This document shows, piece after piece, positions 15,538 to 25,208 of a stretch of DNA of 41,696 nt. The first letter of the stretch is position 1. Every line of letters starts with the position of its first letter. The notes below the pieces were generated by a model, which did no database searches, was not told the DNA's origin, and saw nothing but the letters and a program-made list of their open reading frames with translations. The DNA lies in the NCBI RefSeq assembly GCF_039545135.1, contig NZ_BAABRU010000031.1, forward strand, positions 1 to 41,696, read 5' to 3'. The stretch comes from Herpetosiphon gulosus. GTDB lineage: Bacteria; Chloroflexota; Chloroflexia; Chloroflexales; Herpetosiphonaceae. The position numbers were made by a program, and so were the translations under genes.

Positions 15538-15809
15538 CGATCCGTTCCCCCACCCCTCGCTCACTGCGGCGGGCGTGAGGTTGCTATAGCGGCTGGTTGC
15601 GAGAAAGAAAACAAGTTGTCTTTAATTAGTTTCATATCGAACCAATAATCGTATGGTTCATCAATCAATGCGTGACTACCCCTGATTGTACTTGAGGGGG
15701 TGCAGGGGGATTAAAACCCCCTGCGTTTCCCGGCTTGAGGCGGACGGAAGGGTGGTGATCATCAATCAGTGATAAAATCTACCCTTGAAAGGTGAGGTAA
15801 TCCATGAAT
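15538..15809. other. Convergent intergenic region with dispersed repeat
   Basis: Between the penicillin-binding protein and DinG genes, which converge. It holds one copy of the hairpin repeat (15684-15762) and a C/G-rich stretch at 15546-15583 that vaguely resembles the CCCTCACCCC repeat at 27.7 kb. No coding frame looks real here. Confidence 0.5.
15684..15762 (+). repeat. Dispersed hairpin repeat, copy 1
   Basis: About 79 bp that match, inverted, the segment 32108-32186. The core is a perfect 8-bp stem GCAGGGGG/CCCCCTGC (15702-15709 with 15717-15724) around loop ATTAAAA. The right flank shared with copy 2 is GACGGAAGGGTGGTGATCA. In copy 2 the stem has lost one G and the matching C, so pairing is kept. 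It lies between two converging genes. Confidence 0.85.
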
Positions 15810-18593
15810 TCAAACCAACCAACGAGCAGCAGTTGTTGCCAATTCGGCCAGTGGTTTGCGTTGAATCGTGCAATCGGGCAACGATTCAAGGAATTGTCGC
15901 CCATAATTTTTGCTGAGCAAACGCCGATCAAGCACCACTACAATCCCCCGATCATCTTTGGAGCGAATCAAGCGGCCAAAGCCTTGTTTGAAGCGCAAAA
16001 TCGCTTGCGGCACTGAATATTCAGCAAAAGCATCGACAAAGCCCTCAGATCGCGCCGAAAAAACTGGATCATTCGGCACGCTGAACGGTAGTTTAGTAAT
16101 CACCAGCACACTCAAGGCATCGCCAACCACATCAACCCCTTCCCAAAACGAAGCTGTGCCCAGCAAAACCGTGCGTGGGTCAGATTTGAAGCGCTGGATC
16201 AATGAGCGGCGTGAGCCATCCATGCCTTGGGCCAAGGTCGAAATATCGGCTTGCTCAAGGCTTTCGCTAATGCCATGATAGGTTTGTTTGAGCGAGGCAT
16301 TGGCGGTAAAGAGCGCCAAAGTGCGCCCGCCAGTTGCTTTGCATAAATTGATCAGGGCATCTTCCATGGCTCGTTGATAATTGCGCTCGTTGGGTTCGGG
16401 CATATCGGTTGGCAAGTAGATCAAGGTCGATTTGCTGTAATCAAAGGGCGAATTGAGCTGCATGGTCGTGGTTTGATCTAAACCCAAGCGTTGTTTGGGG
16501 TAATCAAAGCTGTTGCTGACCGAAAGCGTCGCCGAAACCAAGATGCTGGCACGTTTTTTCAGCCACAAATCTTCAGTGAGCAACGGCCCAACGTGAATTG
16601 GAGCTGCCTGCACTAACAATTCGCGGCGGCGTTGATCGGCGGTCAGCCAGGCCACAGTTTCTTCATTGCCATAAATCACCACATCGAATTGGCGTTGCAA
16701 TTCAGTGCAGGCATTGACCATGCCCTTGACCCGCATCACCAAATCGTCGTAGCCATTGATATCGCGGCCTTCGAGATTATCCAAGATTGCTTGGAGCTTG
16801 CCAAAGCCATCGCCCAGCTTGCGCAAATTGATGCTCAAATTTTCCCATGTTTGCTCAACTTGGGTCCATTCAGCGTGGCGGCGCACTTTGCTGGTAATCC
16901 GCAACTGAGGATCGTATTGGGTGACGCTCCGATCTTTGGCCATAATATCGTTGAAAATGCTGAATAATTGTTGTGCTGCTTCGCGGGCTTTATCAACATT
17001 TGGCCGCAAATCGGCGCTGAGATCTTCGAGTTTGCGCTGCTCTTTATGATCGACAGTGCTCAAACGGAAGATTTGGGTCCATTCGTTGAGCACGCCACCC
17101 GCCAAACGCACACCGCCAGCGCTATGCATATCGTTGAGCAAGCCAGTTAGGCTATGTTGCGAAATCGTAAAACCCAACTGATCGGTCGCCACATCTTCGA
17201 GATTATGGGCTTCGTCGATAATTAAATGATCGTAGCGTGGCAAAATCCCAGGCGATTTGACATCCGACATCAGCAAGGCATGATTAGCCACCACGATATG
17301 AGCATTTTCGGCCTCAGCGCGGGCTTTGAAGAAGAAACATTCATTATAGAGTGAGCAGCGTTGGCGCAAACATTGGTCAGGATCAACATTGACATTGTTC
17401 CAAACTTGTTGCTCGCCCTGAATTAACATCAATTCGGCGCGATCGCCGCTGTTGGTCGAGGGTAGCCAAAGTTGGAGCTTCAACAATCCACGAGTTTGAT
17501 CTTCGTTGTGGTCGGGGTGAGCACGAAAGGATTCATAGCGCTTCAAACACAGGTAATTGCTGCGGCCTTTGAGTTGTACTGCTCGCAAGGCGGGCCATTG
17601 GTCAGGTTGTTCAGCCAACAACGCTTGCACCGTGGGAATATCTTTGGAGCACAGCTGATCTTGGAGGTTGATCGTGTTAGTTGAGATGACCACGCGTTCG
17701 CCGCGCTGGCGTGCCCATTGAGCAGCGGGCACGAGGTAAGCCAAACTTTTGCCAGTGCCAGTTGGCGCTTCGATCATCAAGGTATCGCCTTGATTGAGCG
17801 CTTCGGCGATCGCCTCAGTCATTTCGATTTGCGGCTGGCGTGGCTCGTAGCCAGGAAACATCCGGCTGAACCCACCGTCTGCGCCAAACATTGCCCCAAT
17901 TGCTTGGGCATCGAGTTCTTGCTGATTGCCAGTTGGTTCGAGGGCAACGGGGCGCACGAGTGGCTTCGGTTGAAATTCAATCGGCGCTTGCCAGAGCGTT
18001 TGTACGCGGCGTTTAGCAATTTCGCCAAACAGTTTGGCCAGCGGCCACTGCAATTTTTGGGTGGTTTGAGCGATGCTATGCAATTCGGCAGCCGATAATT
18101 CGGCTAATTTATCGAGCAATGCGCTAAACACCAAGCGACTGGCCTCGGCATCGGCCAAGGCGCGGTGCGCGTCAGGGTGTTGAATTTGCAAATGTTCGGC
18201 AATCGTTGAAAGCGAATAATTGGGCAATTGGGGAATTAACAACGTCGCCAAATCAAAGGTATCGTAATGTGGCTGCGTGACTTTTAGCCCTTGTTGTTGC
18301 AAAAAGCGCAAATCGTTATCGACTGAATGGCCAATAATTGGATAGCTTTTGAGAAATTTGGCTAATTGGCCACCAATACTATTAAATGTGGGAGCAGTGG
18401 TCAATTCATGGGCATCGATGCCAGTTAAACGGGCGATTTTAATCGGCAGCACCTGTTTGGGTTTGACCAAGGTTTGGTAGGTTTCGAGAACCTCGTTGCC
18501 TCGAAATTTAACTGCTCCGACTTCAATAATCTCATCGCGCCCTGGTTCTAAACCAGTTGTTTCCAAATCCAAGGCGATATATATCGGTTCCAC
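15810..18593 (-). CDS. dinG: DinG-type helicase with N-terminal DEDD 3'-5' exonuclease domain
   Basis: Protein of 927 residues. Start is GTG at 18593, fixed by GAGGAG five bases upstream. Residues 1-165 are an exonuclease of the DnaQ/PolC type: ALDLETTG with Asp9 and Glu11, IGHSVDNDLRFL, and HRALADAEAS. The helicase follows: EAPTGTGKS near 275-285, IIDEAHNLED near 456, and C-terminal ASFWEGVD and QGFGRLIRS motifs. Several Cys between the ATP and DEAH motifs (LCLKR, CLRQRCSLYNEC) fit the iron-sulfur site of XPD/DinG helicases. Such enzymes clear R-loops and recombination structures; the exonuclease fusion is the usual Gram-positive-like form. It converges with the penicillin-binding protein gene. 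Confidence 0.9.
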   Translation of the reverse strand: MEPIYIALDLETTGLEPGRDEIIEVGAVKFRGNEVLETYQTLVKPKQVLPIKIARLTGIDAHELTTAPTFNSIGGQLAKFLKSYPIIGHSVDNDLRFLQQQGLKVTQPHYDTFDLATLLIPQLPNYSLSTIAEHLQIQHPDAHRALADAEASRLVFSALLDKLAELSAAELHSIAQTTQKLQWPLAKLFGEIAKRRVQTLWQAPIEFQPKPLVRPVALEPTGNQQELDAQAIGAMFGADGGFSRMFPGYEPRQPQIEMTEAIAEALNQGDTLMIEAPTGTGKSLAYLVPAAQWARQRGERVVISTNTINLQDQLCSKDIPTVQALLAEQPDQWPALRAVQLKGRSNYLCLKRYESFRAHPDHNEDQTRGLLKLQLWLPSTNSGDRAELMLIQGEQQVWNNVNVDPDQCLRQRCSLYNECFFFKARAEAENAHIVVANHALLMSDVKSPGILPRYDHLIIDEAHNLEDVATDQLGFTISQHSLTGLLNDMHSAGGVRLAGGVLNEWTQIFRLSTVDHKEQRKLEDLSADLRPNVDKAREAAQQLFSIFNDIMAKDRSVTQYDPQLRITSKVRRHAEWTQVEQTWENLSINLRKLGDGFGKLQAILDNLEGRDINGYDDLVMRVKGMVNACTELQRQFDVVIYGNEETVAWLTADQRRRELLVQAAPIHVGPLLTEDLWLKKRASILVSATLSVSNSFDYPKQRLGLDQTTTMQLNSPFDYSKSTLIYLPTDMPEPNERNYQRAMEDALINLCKATGGRTLALFTANASLKQTYHGISESLEQADISTLAQGMDGSRRSLIQRFKSDPRTVLLGTASFWEGVDVVGDALSVLVITKLPFSVPNDPVFSARSEGFVDAFAEYSVPQAILRFKQGFGRLIRSKDDRGIVVVLDRRLLSKNYGRQFLESLPDCTIQRKPLAELATTAARWLV

Positions 18594-18805
18594 AGATGCT
18601 CCTCGCTAGCAAGCTCGATGTCGCTCAAATGTTTTGCCATTATACCTGTTCTAAGCGGCAAAACAAGTTGATTCGGCCACAATTACCCCATGGCAATCAG
18701 CAGCGTGCCGCCCCAACTGGCGGTTTTACGGACGGATACACTGCTGAAACCTTGGGGATTTGGCCGCTAACCACGCCTTCGACTGCTAGTCAAATGGGGA
18801 TTAAG

Positions 18806-21250
18806 CTAGGGCTGTGGATAGACATATGCCATCGTCAATGGGAAACTTCGATCAGAGATGGCTTGCAAACCGGAAAATTTGCGCAAGGGCAACCAATGTT
18901 CGTTGACGCGCTCTAACAAAAACAGCTCATTATACATTTCGAGCACAATCCGTTGCCCAGACCAATCGGGCGTACTATCACTAAATCCGTCGGCAACCAG
19001 TAACGAGTGGCCAATTTTACCTTGGCGGGTGTATGTATTGACGATTGAATTAATTGTTTGATAACGTTTAGTCAGATAGAATTGGCTATCACCTGACCAA
19101 TCGCCAAATTGGTAGTTAATCGAGGTATCGTGCCATAATTCGGCACCTGTGGCGGTATCGAACATGCGCAGTTTGCCATATTTCAAAGGATATTCACGCT
19201 CAAGCAAGGCTACACTCTGGCCGTTGGGAGCTAAATCGACGCGCAAACTGTGATTAAACACGCCCTGGGTGAGCAAATGGCTGGTTTGTTCAAGCACGTT
19301 GTAGCTATAAATTTCATCAGCTGTGGACTGACAAATGACGGTGGGCGAACCAACCACATACCAAAGCTGCTTGAGATCAAGCGCTTGCAACAGCATTTGG
19401 CCTTGCGTTCGATCATCGGCTAAAGTTTGCCACACCAAATATTCATCGGCTTGCTTGGCTTCACGATAGGTCTTGCCAACAATCGTTAATTGCCGCCCAT
19501 CCCAGTAAATCGGGGTTAGGAGCGTAGCAGCAGGCAATTCAGCAAACAGCTTAGTTTGACCAGTTTGCAAATCAAGCTCACGACAGCGATTGACCCGCGA
19601 ATCGGCACTGGCATCAAGATGATAGCTATAGCAGAACGCCACGCTTTGCTTATCGGGCGCACTTATCCCAGCAAAATCACTCAGACTTTTGGCTTCGGCT
19701 GGCTCCAAAGCCACGGTAAACGTGATTTGGTTGGTCGGGTCAAAAAATGCCAAATCAGTGCCAGCACGATCAACGAACAGTGGCGGGGCATTATTGCGGA
19801 TAATCGAATAATTACTTGATTGATCGATCGTTTTAATCCGACCATCATCCCACAATTTGAGCACTTGATCACGCACTATCGCCAAGCCAAGTGGTTGCGG
19901 ATCGGCGGTTGGGGCAAGTGGAACATCAATATCGCTTTCGAATGGTGGATCAAAAAAACCTGTTGTGCTGTCCAAGGATGCTAACTCAGGATTTTCAATC
20001 AACGCCTGGGGCGTTAGATTTGGAATTAATGCAAACCCATCCCAATGCTCTAACCGTTCAGCGAGATTATCATCTGCTCGTAGGCTAATCGCTTGCTTTG
20101 AATTAGTCGTCAAATCAATGATTTCCAGCACGCCCGTGCGATGGAGCAGCACTAAACGTTGATCATCGAGAAAGTGAATGCGGTCACTGATATCAGTTTC
20201 AACTCCATGTGTGCTATACGCCAGTAATTGACGTTGCCAACTACCGATGGGTTTACCCTCGCGAGCATAGGCCATAATTTGCTGCGATAGATCTGATTCT
20301 TCGAAAATTGTGCCAATAATCACTACATAGCCAAGGTTGGGCGAGGCGATGATGCACTCAATCGAACTAACTTGGGGCAAGTTGGTTAATTCGGTTTGGC
20401 TGAAGGTTTGCTGCTTAATCAAATCCAATTCAGTCAGCATGCCATCACCAAAAACCAAAGCCCGCTTGCCATCAGGAGCAACTTGGGCAAACTCCAGTTT
20501 ATCCAGCAATGGTTCGCCAAAAGCCTTGCTCGTTGGGTCAAACGGCCATAACTGGCCATCAGCCAAAAGCCAAGGGCCATTGACAGTTGGCAAAACTTGG
20601 GGCTGATCGTTTAACAGCGGGGCTTGATAACGGCGTAACTCCAAGCCACTCCGGCTATCAAGGCCACGCAAACGCACGGTTGCCGGCTGAAACGGATCGG
20701 TCGCACGTTGTTTTTCGAGGAGCCAGACCAATTGATTAAATGGATCGCTCACCACATCCAAGATTTTGGTTTCAACATCGGCTTCGCGCTCGGTGATGGG
20801 GAGTTGCCACAAACGCCGATTATCACGCAACGAACGGGCTTCGAGCCAATAGAAACTGCGGATAAACAGCATTTCACGTTGCCAATCAATGGTTAGGTCT
20901 TCATTGTTTGTGCTAAAGAAGTGCTCAATCCTGCCCCGCGCTTGGACAAGACCAGTACCATTCCACAGCTTGAGTTCATCGTTTACATCAACCAAAAGGA
21001 GTTGTTGATCGGCCAAATCGACCGTTGGCAGCGAAGAAATTGGATTATTGGGTGTTGGTTGGGTTGAAATACTCGGAGTAACTATGGTTTCGGCTACGAC
21101 GGTGGCAGTTAGTAGCGGCGCAGGTGGCTCAGGAGTTTGGGCCACTAACACCATCGCAATTAACAAACCAACTCCGCCGAGTGCTGGCACAACCTGCCAG
21201 CGTCGGCCTGAACTACCAATCTTGGCCCGTTGAGAACGCTCTTCCATCAT
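18806..21250 (-). CDS. Large membrane-anchored protein, probable extracellular beta-propeller (paralogue A)
   Basis: Protein of about 814 residues. AAAGG lies a few bases before two consecutive ATGs (21250 and 21247); a TTG precedes them. A basic N-terminus is followed by a membrane helix at about 20-40, then a Pro/Thr-rich linker. The rest is rich in Trp and Asp with short strands, with phrases such as LLVDVNDELKLWNGTG, VAPDGKRALVFGDG and DLAPNGQSVALLE that resemble blades of WD40/PQQ-like propellers. No catalytic motif seen. It is paralogous to the next upstream gene, with the same N-terminal layout. Function unknown; it may bind ligands or proteins outside the membrane. Confidence 0.68.
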   Translation of the reverse strand: MMEERSQRAKIGSSGRRWQVVPALGGVGLLIAMVLVAQTPEPPAPLLTATVVAETIVTPSISTQPTPNNPISSLPTVDLADQQLLLVDVNDELKLWNGTGLVQARGRIEHFFSTNNEDLTIDWQREMLFIRSFYWLEARSLRDNRRLWQLPITEREADVETKILDVVSDPFNQLVWLLEKQRATDPFQPATVRLRGLDSRSGLELRRYQAPLLNDQPQVLPTVNGPWLLADGQLWPFDPTSKAFGEPLLDKLEFAQVAPDGKRALVFGDGMLTELDLIKQQTFSQTELTNLPQVSSIECIIASPNLGYVVIIGTIFEESDLSQQIMAYAREGKPIGSWQRQLLAYSTHGVETDISDRIHFLDDQRLVLLHRTGVLEIIDLTTNSKQAISLRADDNLAERLEHWDGFALIPNLTPQALIENPELASLDSTTGFFDPPFESDIDVPLAPTADPQPLGLAIVRDQVLKLWDDGRIKTIDQSSNYSIIRNNAPPLFVDRAGTDLAFFDPTNQITFTVALEPAEAKSLSDFAGISAPDKQSVAFCYSYHLDASADSRVNRCRELDLQTGQTKLFAELPAATLLTPIYWDGRQLTIVGKTYREAKQADEYLVWQTLADDRTQGQMLLQALDLKQLWYVVGSPTVICQSTADEIYSYNVLEQTSHLLTQGVFNHSLRVDLAPNGQSVALLEREYPLKYGKLRMFDTATGAELWHDTSINYQFGDWSGDSQFYLTKRYQTINSIVNTYTRQGKIGHSLLVADGFSDSTPDWSGQRIVLEMYNELFLLERVNEHWLPLRKFSGLQAISDRSFPLTMAYVYPQP

Positions 21251-21284
21251 CAAACCTTTCCGTTAGATTGTGATCCACACAGGA

Positions 21285-21335
21285 CACGCAGGGGGATTTG
21301 GCTATGGGCTTTTGGCTACTGGCTTTTGAAATTAT
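21285..21335. repeat. Intergenic GGCT-type repeats
   Basis: The gap between the two propeller genes has several imperfect TTTGGCTA(T/C) units near 21299-21328. They are related to the TTGGCTA units that form the reverse complement of the heptamers at 12689-12716 and to the segment near 23990. Probably members of one simple dispersed repeat family. Confidence 0.45.
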
Positions 21336-21372
21336 TGGCATGTCAAAAAACGTTCCAATCGCCTAGAGCCAG

Positions 21373-23844
21373 TTAACGCGGATACAGATATTGAATGTTA
21401 TCAGTATCAAGGTCAATACCTTGGAGTTGCCAATTAATCTGCCATTCTTGGTCATGCCAAGTCATTTGAGTAAGTTGGGGTTGTTGCCAATGCCGCATTA
21501 ATAAGGTATTGGAATCATCATACAACGCAATTGGACGTAAATCGGGATCAATCAGGCTATTCAATACAAGTTTGGATTCAAACGCGTCATAAATACTGAT
21601 CCGCTGTTGATCTGAAATATGCCCAAAGCCAACTGCTAACCAACGACCATCAGGCGACCAAAGAAATGGGCTTTGAGTATAGTATTCATAGCTTGATGGA
21701 TCTAATCGATACCACTGTTGTTGCTCCAGTTGATACAACCCTGGATAATGACCACCGTTTTCAGTATCTGGCAACATTACAGCAAAGCTATTGTTAAAAG
21801 GCGAAAAGCTCAATCTACTTAATGCTTCAAGCGGCAGAGCAAATTGATGATTTCGCTGATCGTTTAAATCAAGGACTTGCATAAGGACACCTTGATCGGT
21901 CAGCCTGAGCGGATACAAGAGCCAGTGTTGATTTGGCGAAACGAGAATTTTCGCTACAATCGGTGAGGAAGCTTCAGGATACACAGCCAAATTAATTGGA
22001 ACTTCAGCAATTTTTGTCACCCCACCAAAACCAAACCCAGGATACCACTCAACTTCCCAAATAATATACTGAATATTGGTGGTTTGAAGAAAATAGATTG
22101 CACCAACTTTCCAAGCAATCGGTTGGGCATATTCTAATTCGGGCCAAAGGTCTGAATCAAATAATATTTGCCAGTCACCAGTCAAACTATTAAATTCGAT
22201 TAATTGACTAAACCCAGTAAACTTATTGCTACTACTGACACGTTGATGCACTACCGCTAACATCGATGCTTGATTGGGATGATAAATCGGCACAAATTCA
22301 TCAGCCTGAAGCGGTTTTGGGAATTTCCAATAAGCTCTCTGTTGGGTAATGGGATCAAATAATTGCCAGCGTTCTGGCTGCGGGTGTTGCAACAAGAGTG
22401 GAGCCTGATTATAGCGCGGGAAAACGCGTACAACATCAGCTGCAACAGGCAAGGTTTGTTGATTAAGATCAATTCGTTGGATATTGATTGAACTAGCAGT
22501 CAAATTACCAACCAATGCAATTGAATTTGTCATTGGAGCTTCAAGCATTGGTGATGGGGTAAGAATTATCTCCAGATCGTTAGCAACAGGAACAATTGGC
22601 TCACCACTCAGTTCACGCATCCAAACAATTGTATACCCAACTATTTCTGCGGGTATTACCACATCGGTTAATGTATTAGTTGCGCTATTCCAACGCAGTA
22701 ATTGGGGTTCTGGTTGATTTATGCGCGTAATCAGCCATTGGTCAGCATGAGTACTAGGCACAGCCCGACTATTGTAGCCATATTCAAGCCTTGCCTTGAC
22801 TTTTCCATCCTGAATTGAATACAGCAAAAACGTAGGACTATGATAACTTTGAATTAATAACGCTTGCTGATCATTGGAAAAGAGGCCAACCTCAATTGAA
22901 TCGTCAACTGGTTGAGACAAATCCACGCTTCGTTCAACCTCAGTCTGCAGATCAATCAATGTCAACTGGGTTGGTGAACGAAATAGTCCAATCGCATCAC
23001 TTTGACTATCACCAACGAGTACATTATGGAGTGCTCTGCCAAAGTTCTGATAACTATTGGTTTTGAGGTCAATACGATAGAGTTCTTGATTGTTTATAAA
23101 CCATACTTGACCTGTTTTTGTTAATAAATCGGGAACGGAAACTACCGACAACTGAAACTCAACCATTGGGGTTAATACCTGAGCATCAGCCAGCCGAAGA
23201 TGGTGGAGTTGCCAACTTTCATCCCCATACTCATGCAAGACATAAATCCCTGTCGCTGTAACATCAAGAGCTACCAGAGGATCAAAACTATCGGCAGGTA
23301 TTTCAAACGACCAGCGGAGTTCGCCAGTTGTGGTAGCCAAGCCAAGTAGCGTCTGATCACGTTTAATAATTAAGGTCTGTTCAGCTTGAAGGAGTATCGT
23401 GGAATTTACGCTACCAGAATCAACAGCCGCAATTGGCAAAACTCGTCCATCTACAATCCGCACCAAACGATCAAACTCTGCATCTTCTGAATGCAACAAG
23501 GCATACACGGACGAATCAGGATTAAGGATTGGCTGTGTCGCATCATCAACAAGCACTGGCTCACTGTTCGCTTGCGGCGTAGCAGCAACCACTTGAATTG
23601 GTGGTTGTTCAAGGATTGTGGTTGGAAACGGCGCGGTAATGATCGTAGCGCTTGAGTGAATGCTTGGCGTAACTGAGCCCAGCAAAGCGACCTCACTGGG
23701 GTTTGGGTTGGTTTCATCAAGGCTACTTGGCATGAAGGTCAATACCAGCATCAAGCCAATTAACCCAACTGCGCCCAACACGGGCAAAAACCGCCACCAA
23801 TTCCGTTCAGATTTGGGTGTAGCCCGCTCACGACGTGGCTGCAT
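21373..23844 (-). CDS. Large membrane-anchored protein, probable extracellular beta-propeller (paralogue B)
   Basis: Protein of 823 residues. N-terminus is basic (MQPRRERATPKSERN), with a membrane helix at about 20-38 and then a Ser/Thr/Pro linker to about 100. The remainder is beta-rich with propeller-like units, for example WSPDGRWLAVGFGH and SFNNSFAVMLPD-like repeats near the C-terminus. It shares overall plan, the GAVGL membrane motif and a similar ending (NIQYLYPR here, MAYVYPQP in the neighbour) with paralogue A, so the pair probably arose by tandem duplication and has diverged strongly. Function unknown. A gap of 122 bases with repeats separates the two, so they may not form a tight operon. 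Confidence 0.68.
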   Translation of the reverse strand: MQPRRERATPKSERNWWRFLPVLGAVGLIGLMLVLTFMPSSLDETNPNPSEVALLGSVTPSIHSSATIITAPFPTTILEQPPIQVVAATPQANSEPVLVDDATQPILNPDSSVYALLHSEDAEFDRLVRIVDGRVLPIAAVDSGSVNSTILLQAEQTLIIKRDQTLLGLATTTGELRWSFEIPADSFDPLVALDVTATGIYVLHEYGDESWQLHHLRLADAQVLTPMVEFQLSVVSVPDLLTKTGQVWFINNQELYRIDLKTNSYQNFGRALHNVLVGDSQSDAIGLFRSPTQLTLIDLQTEVERSVDLSQPVDDSIEVGLFSNDQQALLIQSYHSPTFLLYSIQDGKVKARLEYGYNSRAVPSTHADQWLITRINQPEPQLLRWNSATNTLTDVVIPAEIVGYTIVWMRELSGEPIVPVANDLEIILTPSPMLEAPMTNSIALVGNLTASSINIQRIDLNQQTLPVAADVVRVFPRYNQAPLLLQHPQPERWQLFDPITQQRAYWKFPKPLQADEFVPIYHPNQASMLAVVHQRVSSSNKFTGFSQLIEFNSLTGDWQILFDSDLWPELEYAQPIAWKVGAIYFLQTTNIQYIIWEVEWYPGFGFGGVTKIAEVPINLAVYPEASSPIVAKILVSPNQHWLLYPLRLTDQGVLMQVLDLNDQRNHQFALPLEALSRLSFSPFNNSFAVMLPDTENGGHYPGLYQLEQQQWYRLDPSSYEYYTQSPFLWSPDGRWLAVGFGHISDQQRISIYDAFESKLVLNSLIDPDLRPIALYDDSNTLLMRHWQQPQLTQMTWHDQEWQINWQLQGIDLDTDNIQYLYPR

Positions 23845-24117
23845 ACTCTACTTCTCCTACAATTAATTATTTAATCCACGAAGAGCACGAAGGCGCTAGA
23901 GATCAGGGATCAGAGGCCAGTAGTTGATTTATAAAACGTTGAAAATACGAAAAATGGAACCGCGAAGAGCGCGAAGTAAGATTTGGTTATCGGCTATTGG
24001 CTTTGGGTATTCCAATCAATCTCCGATAGCCCTAAGCCGATAACTTCACATCCCTCTGCGTTCAAATTCTGGCCCCTAGCCCCTGATCCCTGACCTCTAT
24101 GCTCTCTGTTCTTCCAA
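23845..24117. repeat. Intergenic region with three classes of dispersed repeats
   Basis: No gene. It holds two CACGAAGAGCACGAAG-type units (23876-23893 and 23960-23976), two TCAGGG/TAGGGG-type segments (23897-23918, and on the minus strand 24071-24096), and TTGGCTA-type units with a nearly inverted copy (23989-24045). The same motifs recur near 12.65, 21.3 and 32.26 kb, so these look like parts of a composite repeat family rather than unique regulatory DNA. Confidence 0.6.
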
Positions 24118-25032
24118 TCATATTCCTTCGAACAAATCGCGTTCGTAACCGTTGGGTTGCGGCATAACTCGGCTAAATTGTTCGCGACCAAGAAAGCGTT
24201 GGCGCAACAGGCGTGGCAATTTGAGGCTTAGCCCTATTTGGCCAAGCTGGCTACGATGAGCCTGCCAAGCAGCAACTTTTTGGTCAACCACACTCGAACA
24301 ATCGATGCTGGCGGTTGGCGGGTTCACTGCTTCTAAAATTTTCACAAAATCGATATCGCCATTATTGCCGCCCTTACGTGGGTCGCGGCCTGAAAGTCGC
24401 CACAAACGCAGCATCATTTTGATCAGTAAGGGATTAAAGGTCGAATAGTAGAGTTTGCGTGGTGTCCAAGTTGGCAAGCCTGCATCAAGTTGCTCAGGCA
24501 GCCATGATCCATCGCCCGCCCGCGCAAAGGCCAAATGCGTGGCATGGTGCATGGCAATATGATCAGGATGGCCATACCCACCATATTCATTAAAGGTAAT
24601 TACAACCTGTGGCTGAATTGCGCGAATGGCGGCGGTAACTTTGGCGGCAACAGCTTCGACCGGGGCTTGTACCAAGGCTTCGGGGTGCTCGTTGGCTGGC
24701 GTATTGGGCATCCCCGAATCACGATAATTTAAGAAATGATAGGCCGCCAAGCCCATAGCACTTGCTGCATCACCTAATTCAGTTGAACGCAAGGTCGCAA
24801 TATCGCCGTAGCCTTGCAATAAACTTGGGTCAACATCACCAGCCTCGCCACGGGTTGCACAAATATAATGCACACTCACGCCATGATGGGCATAGTAGGC
24901 GATCGTGCCAGCATTGCCAAAACTCTCATCATCGGGATGAGCATAAACAAACAACAAACGGCGGGTCATTGGCGCAGTATTCAGCCAATGCGATTCAATT
25001 CCATAGGCGCGGAGATCGCTGGGAAAATGCAT
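24118..25032 (-). CDS. PIG-L/LmbE-family N-acetylglucosamine deacetylase
   Basis: Protein of 304 residues from the ATG at 25032, with GAGGG eight bases upstream. A later ATG at 24969 (MTRRLLFVYAHPDD) is possible but has no ribosome site. Metal-binding motifs of the family are present: AHPDDE at 31-36 and GHPDH near 152-156, with the strand VVITFNEYGG before it. These zinc enzymes remove acetyl groups from N-acetylglucosaminyl conjugates, as in MshB and BshB of low-molecular-weight thiol synthesis. Which conjugate is used here cannot be read. A perfect TTGACA lies at 25089-25084 upstream, but its -10 is poor. It is divergent from the HD-GYP gene. Confidence 0.88.
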   Translation of the reverse strand: MHFPSDLRAYGIESHWLNTAPMTRRLLFVYAHPDDESFGNAGTIAYYAHHGVSVHYICATRGEAGDVDPSLLQGYGDIATLRSTELGDAASAMGLAAYHFLNYRDSGMPNTPANEHPEALVQAPVEAVAAKVTAAIRAIQPQVVITFNEYGGYGHPDHIAMHHATHLAFARAGDGSWLPEQLDAGLPTWTPRKLYYSTFNPLLIKMMLRLWRLSGRDPRKGGNNGDIDFVKILEAVNPPTASIDCSSVVDQKVAAWQAHRSQLGQIGLSLKLPRLLRQRFLGREQFSRVMPQPNGYERDLFEGI

Positions 25033-25110
25033 GGGAACGGCCCTCACACAAACAAAGAGTATGGTCTGTCGGTTTTCGCTGTTTGTCAAGAAGTTGGCAC
25101 ATTTAGCCCA

Positions 25111-25138
25111 TCGACTTATACCAAGCCTATAGTATACT
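25111..25138 (+). promoter_or_regulatory. Candidate promoter of the HD-GYP gene
   Basis: TCGACT at 25111-25116 and TATACT at 25133-25138, 16 bases apart, form a fair sigma-70 promoter on the plus strand. The transcript would start near 25145, about 65 bases before the gene. Confidence 0.35.
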
Positions 25139-25208
25139 TAACCCACTACGTTCTGCGAATACCTAGCCGCATTGCTGCCCAACATCGCTCAACCACGCTA
25201 GTCTATCT

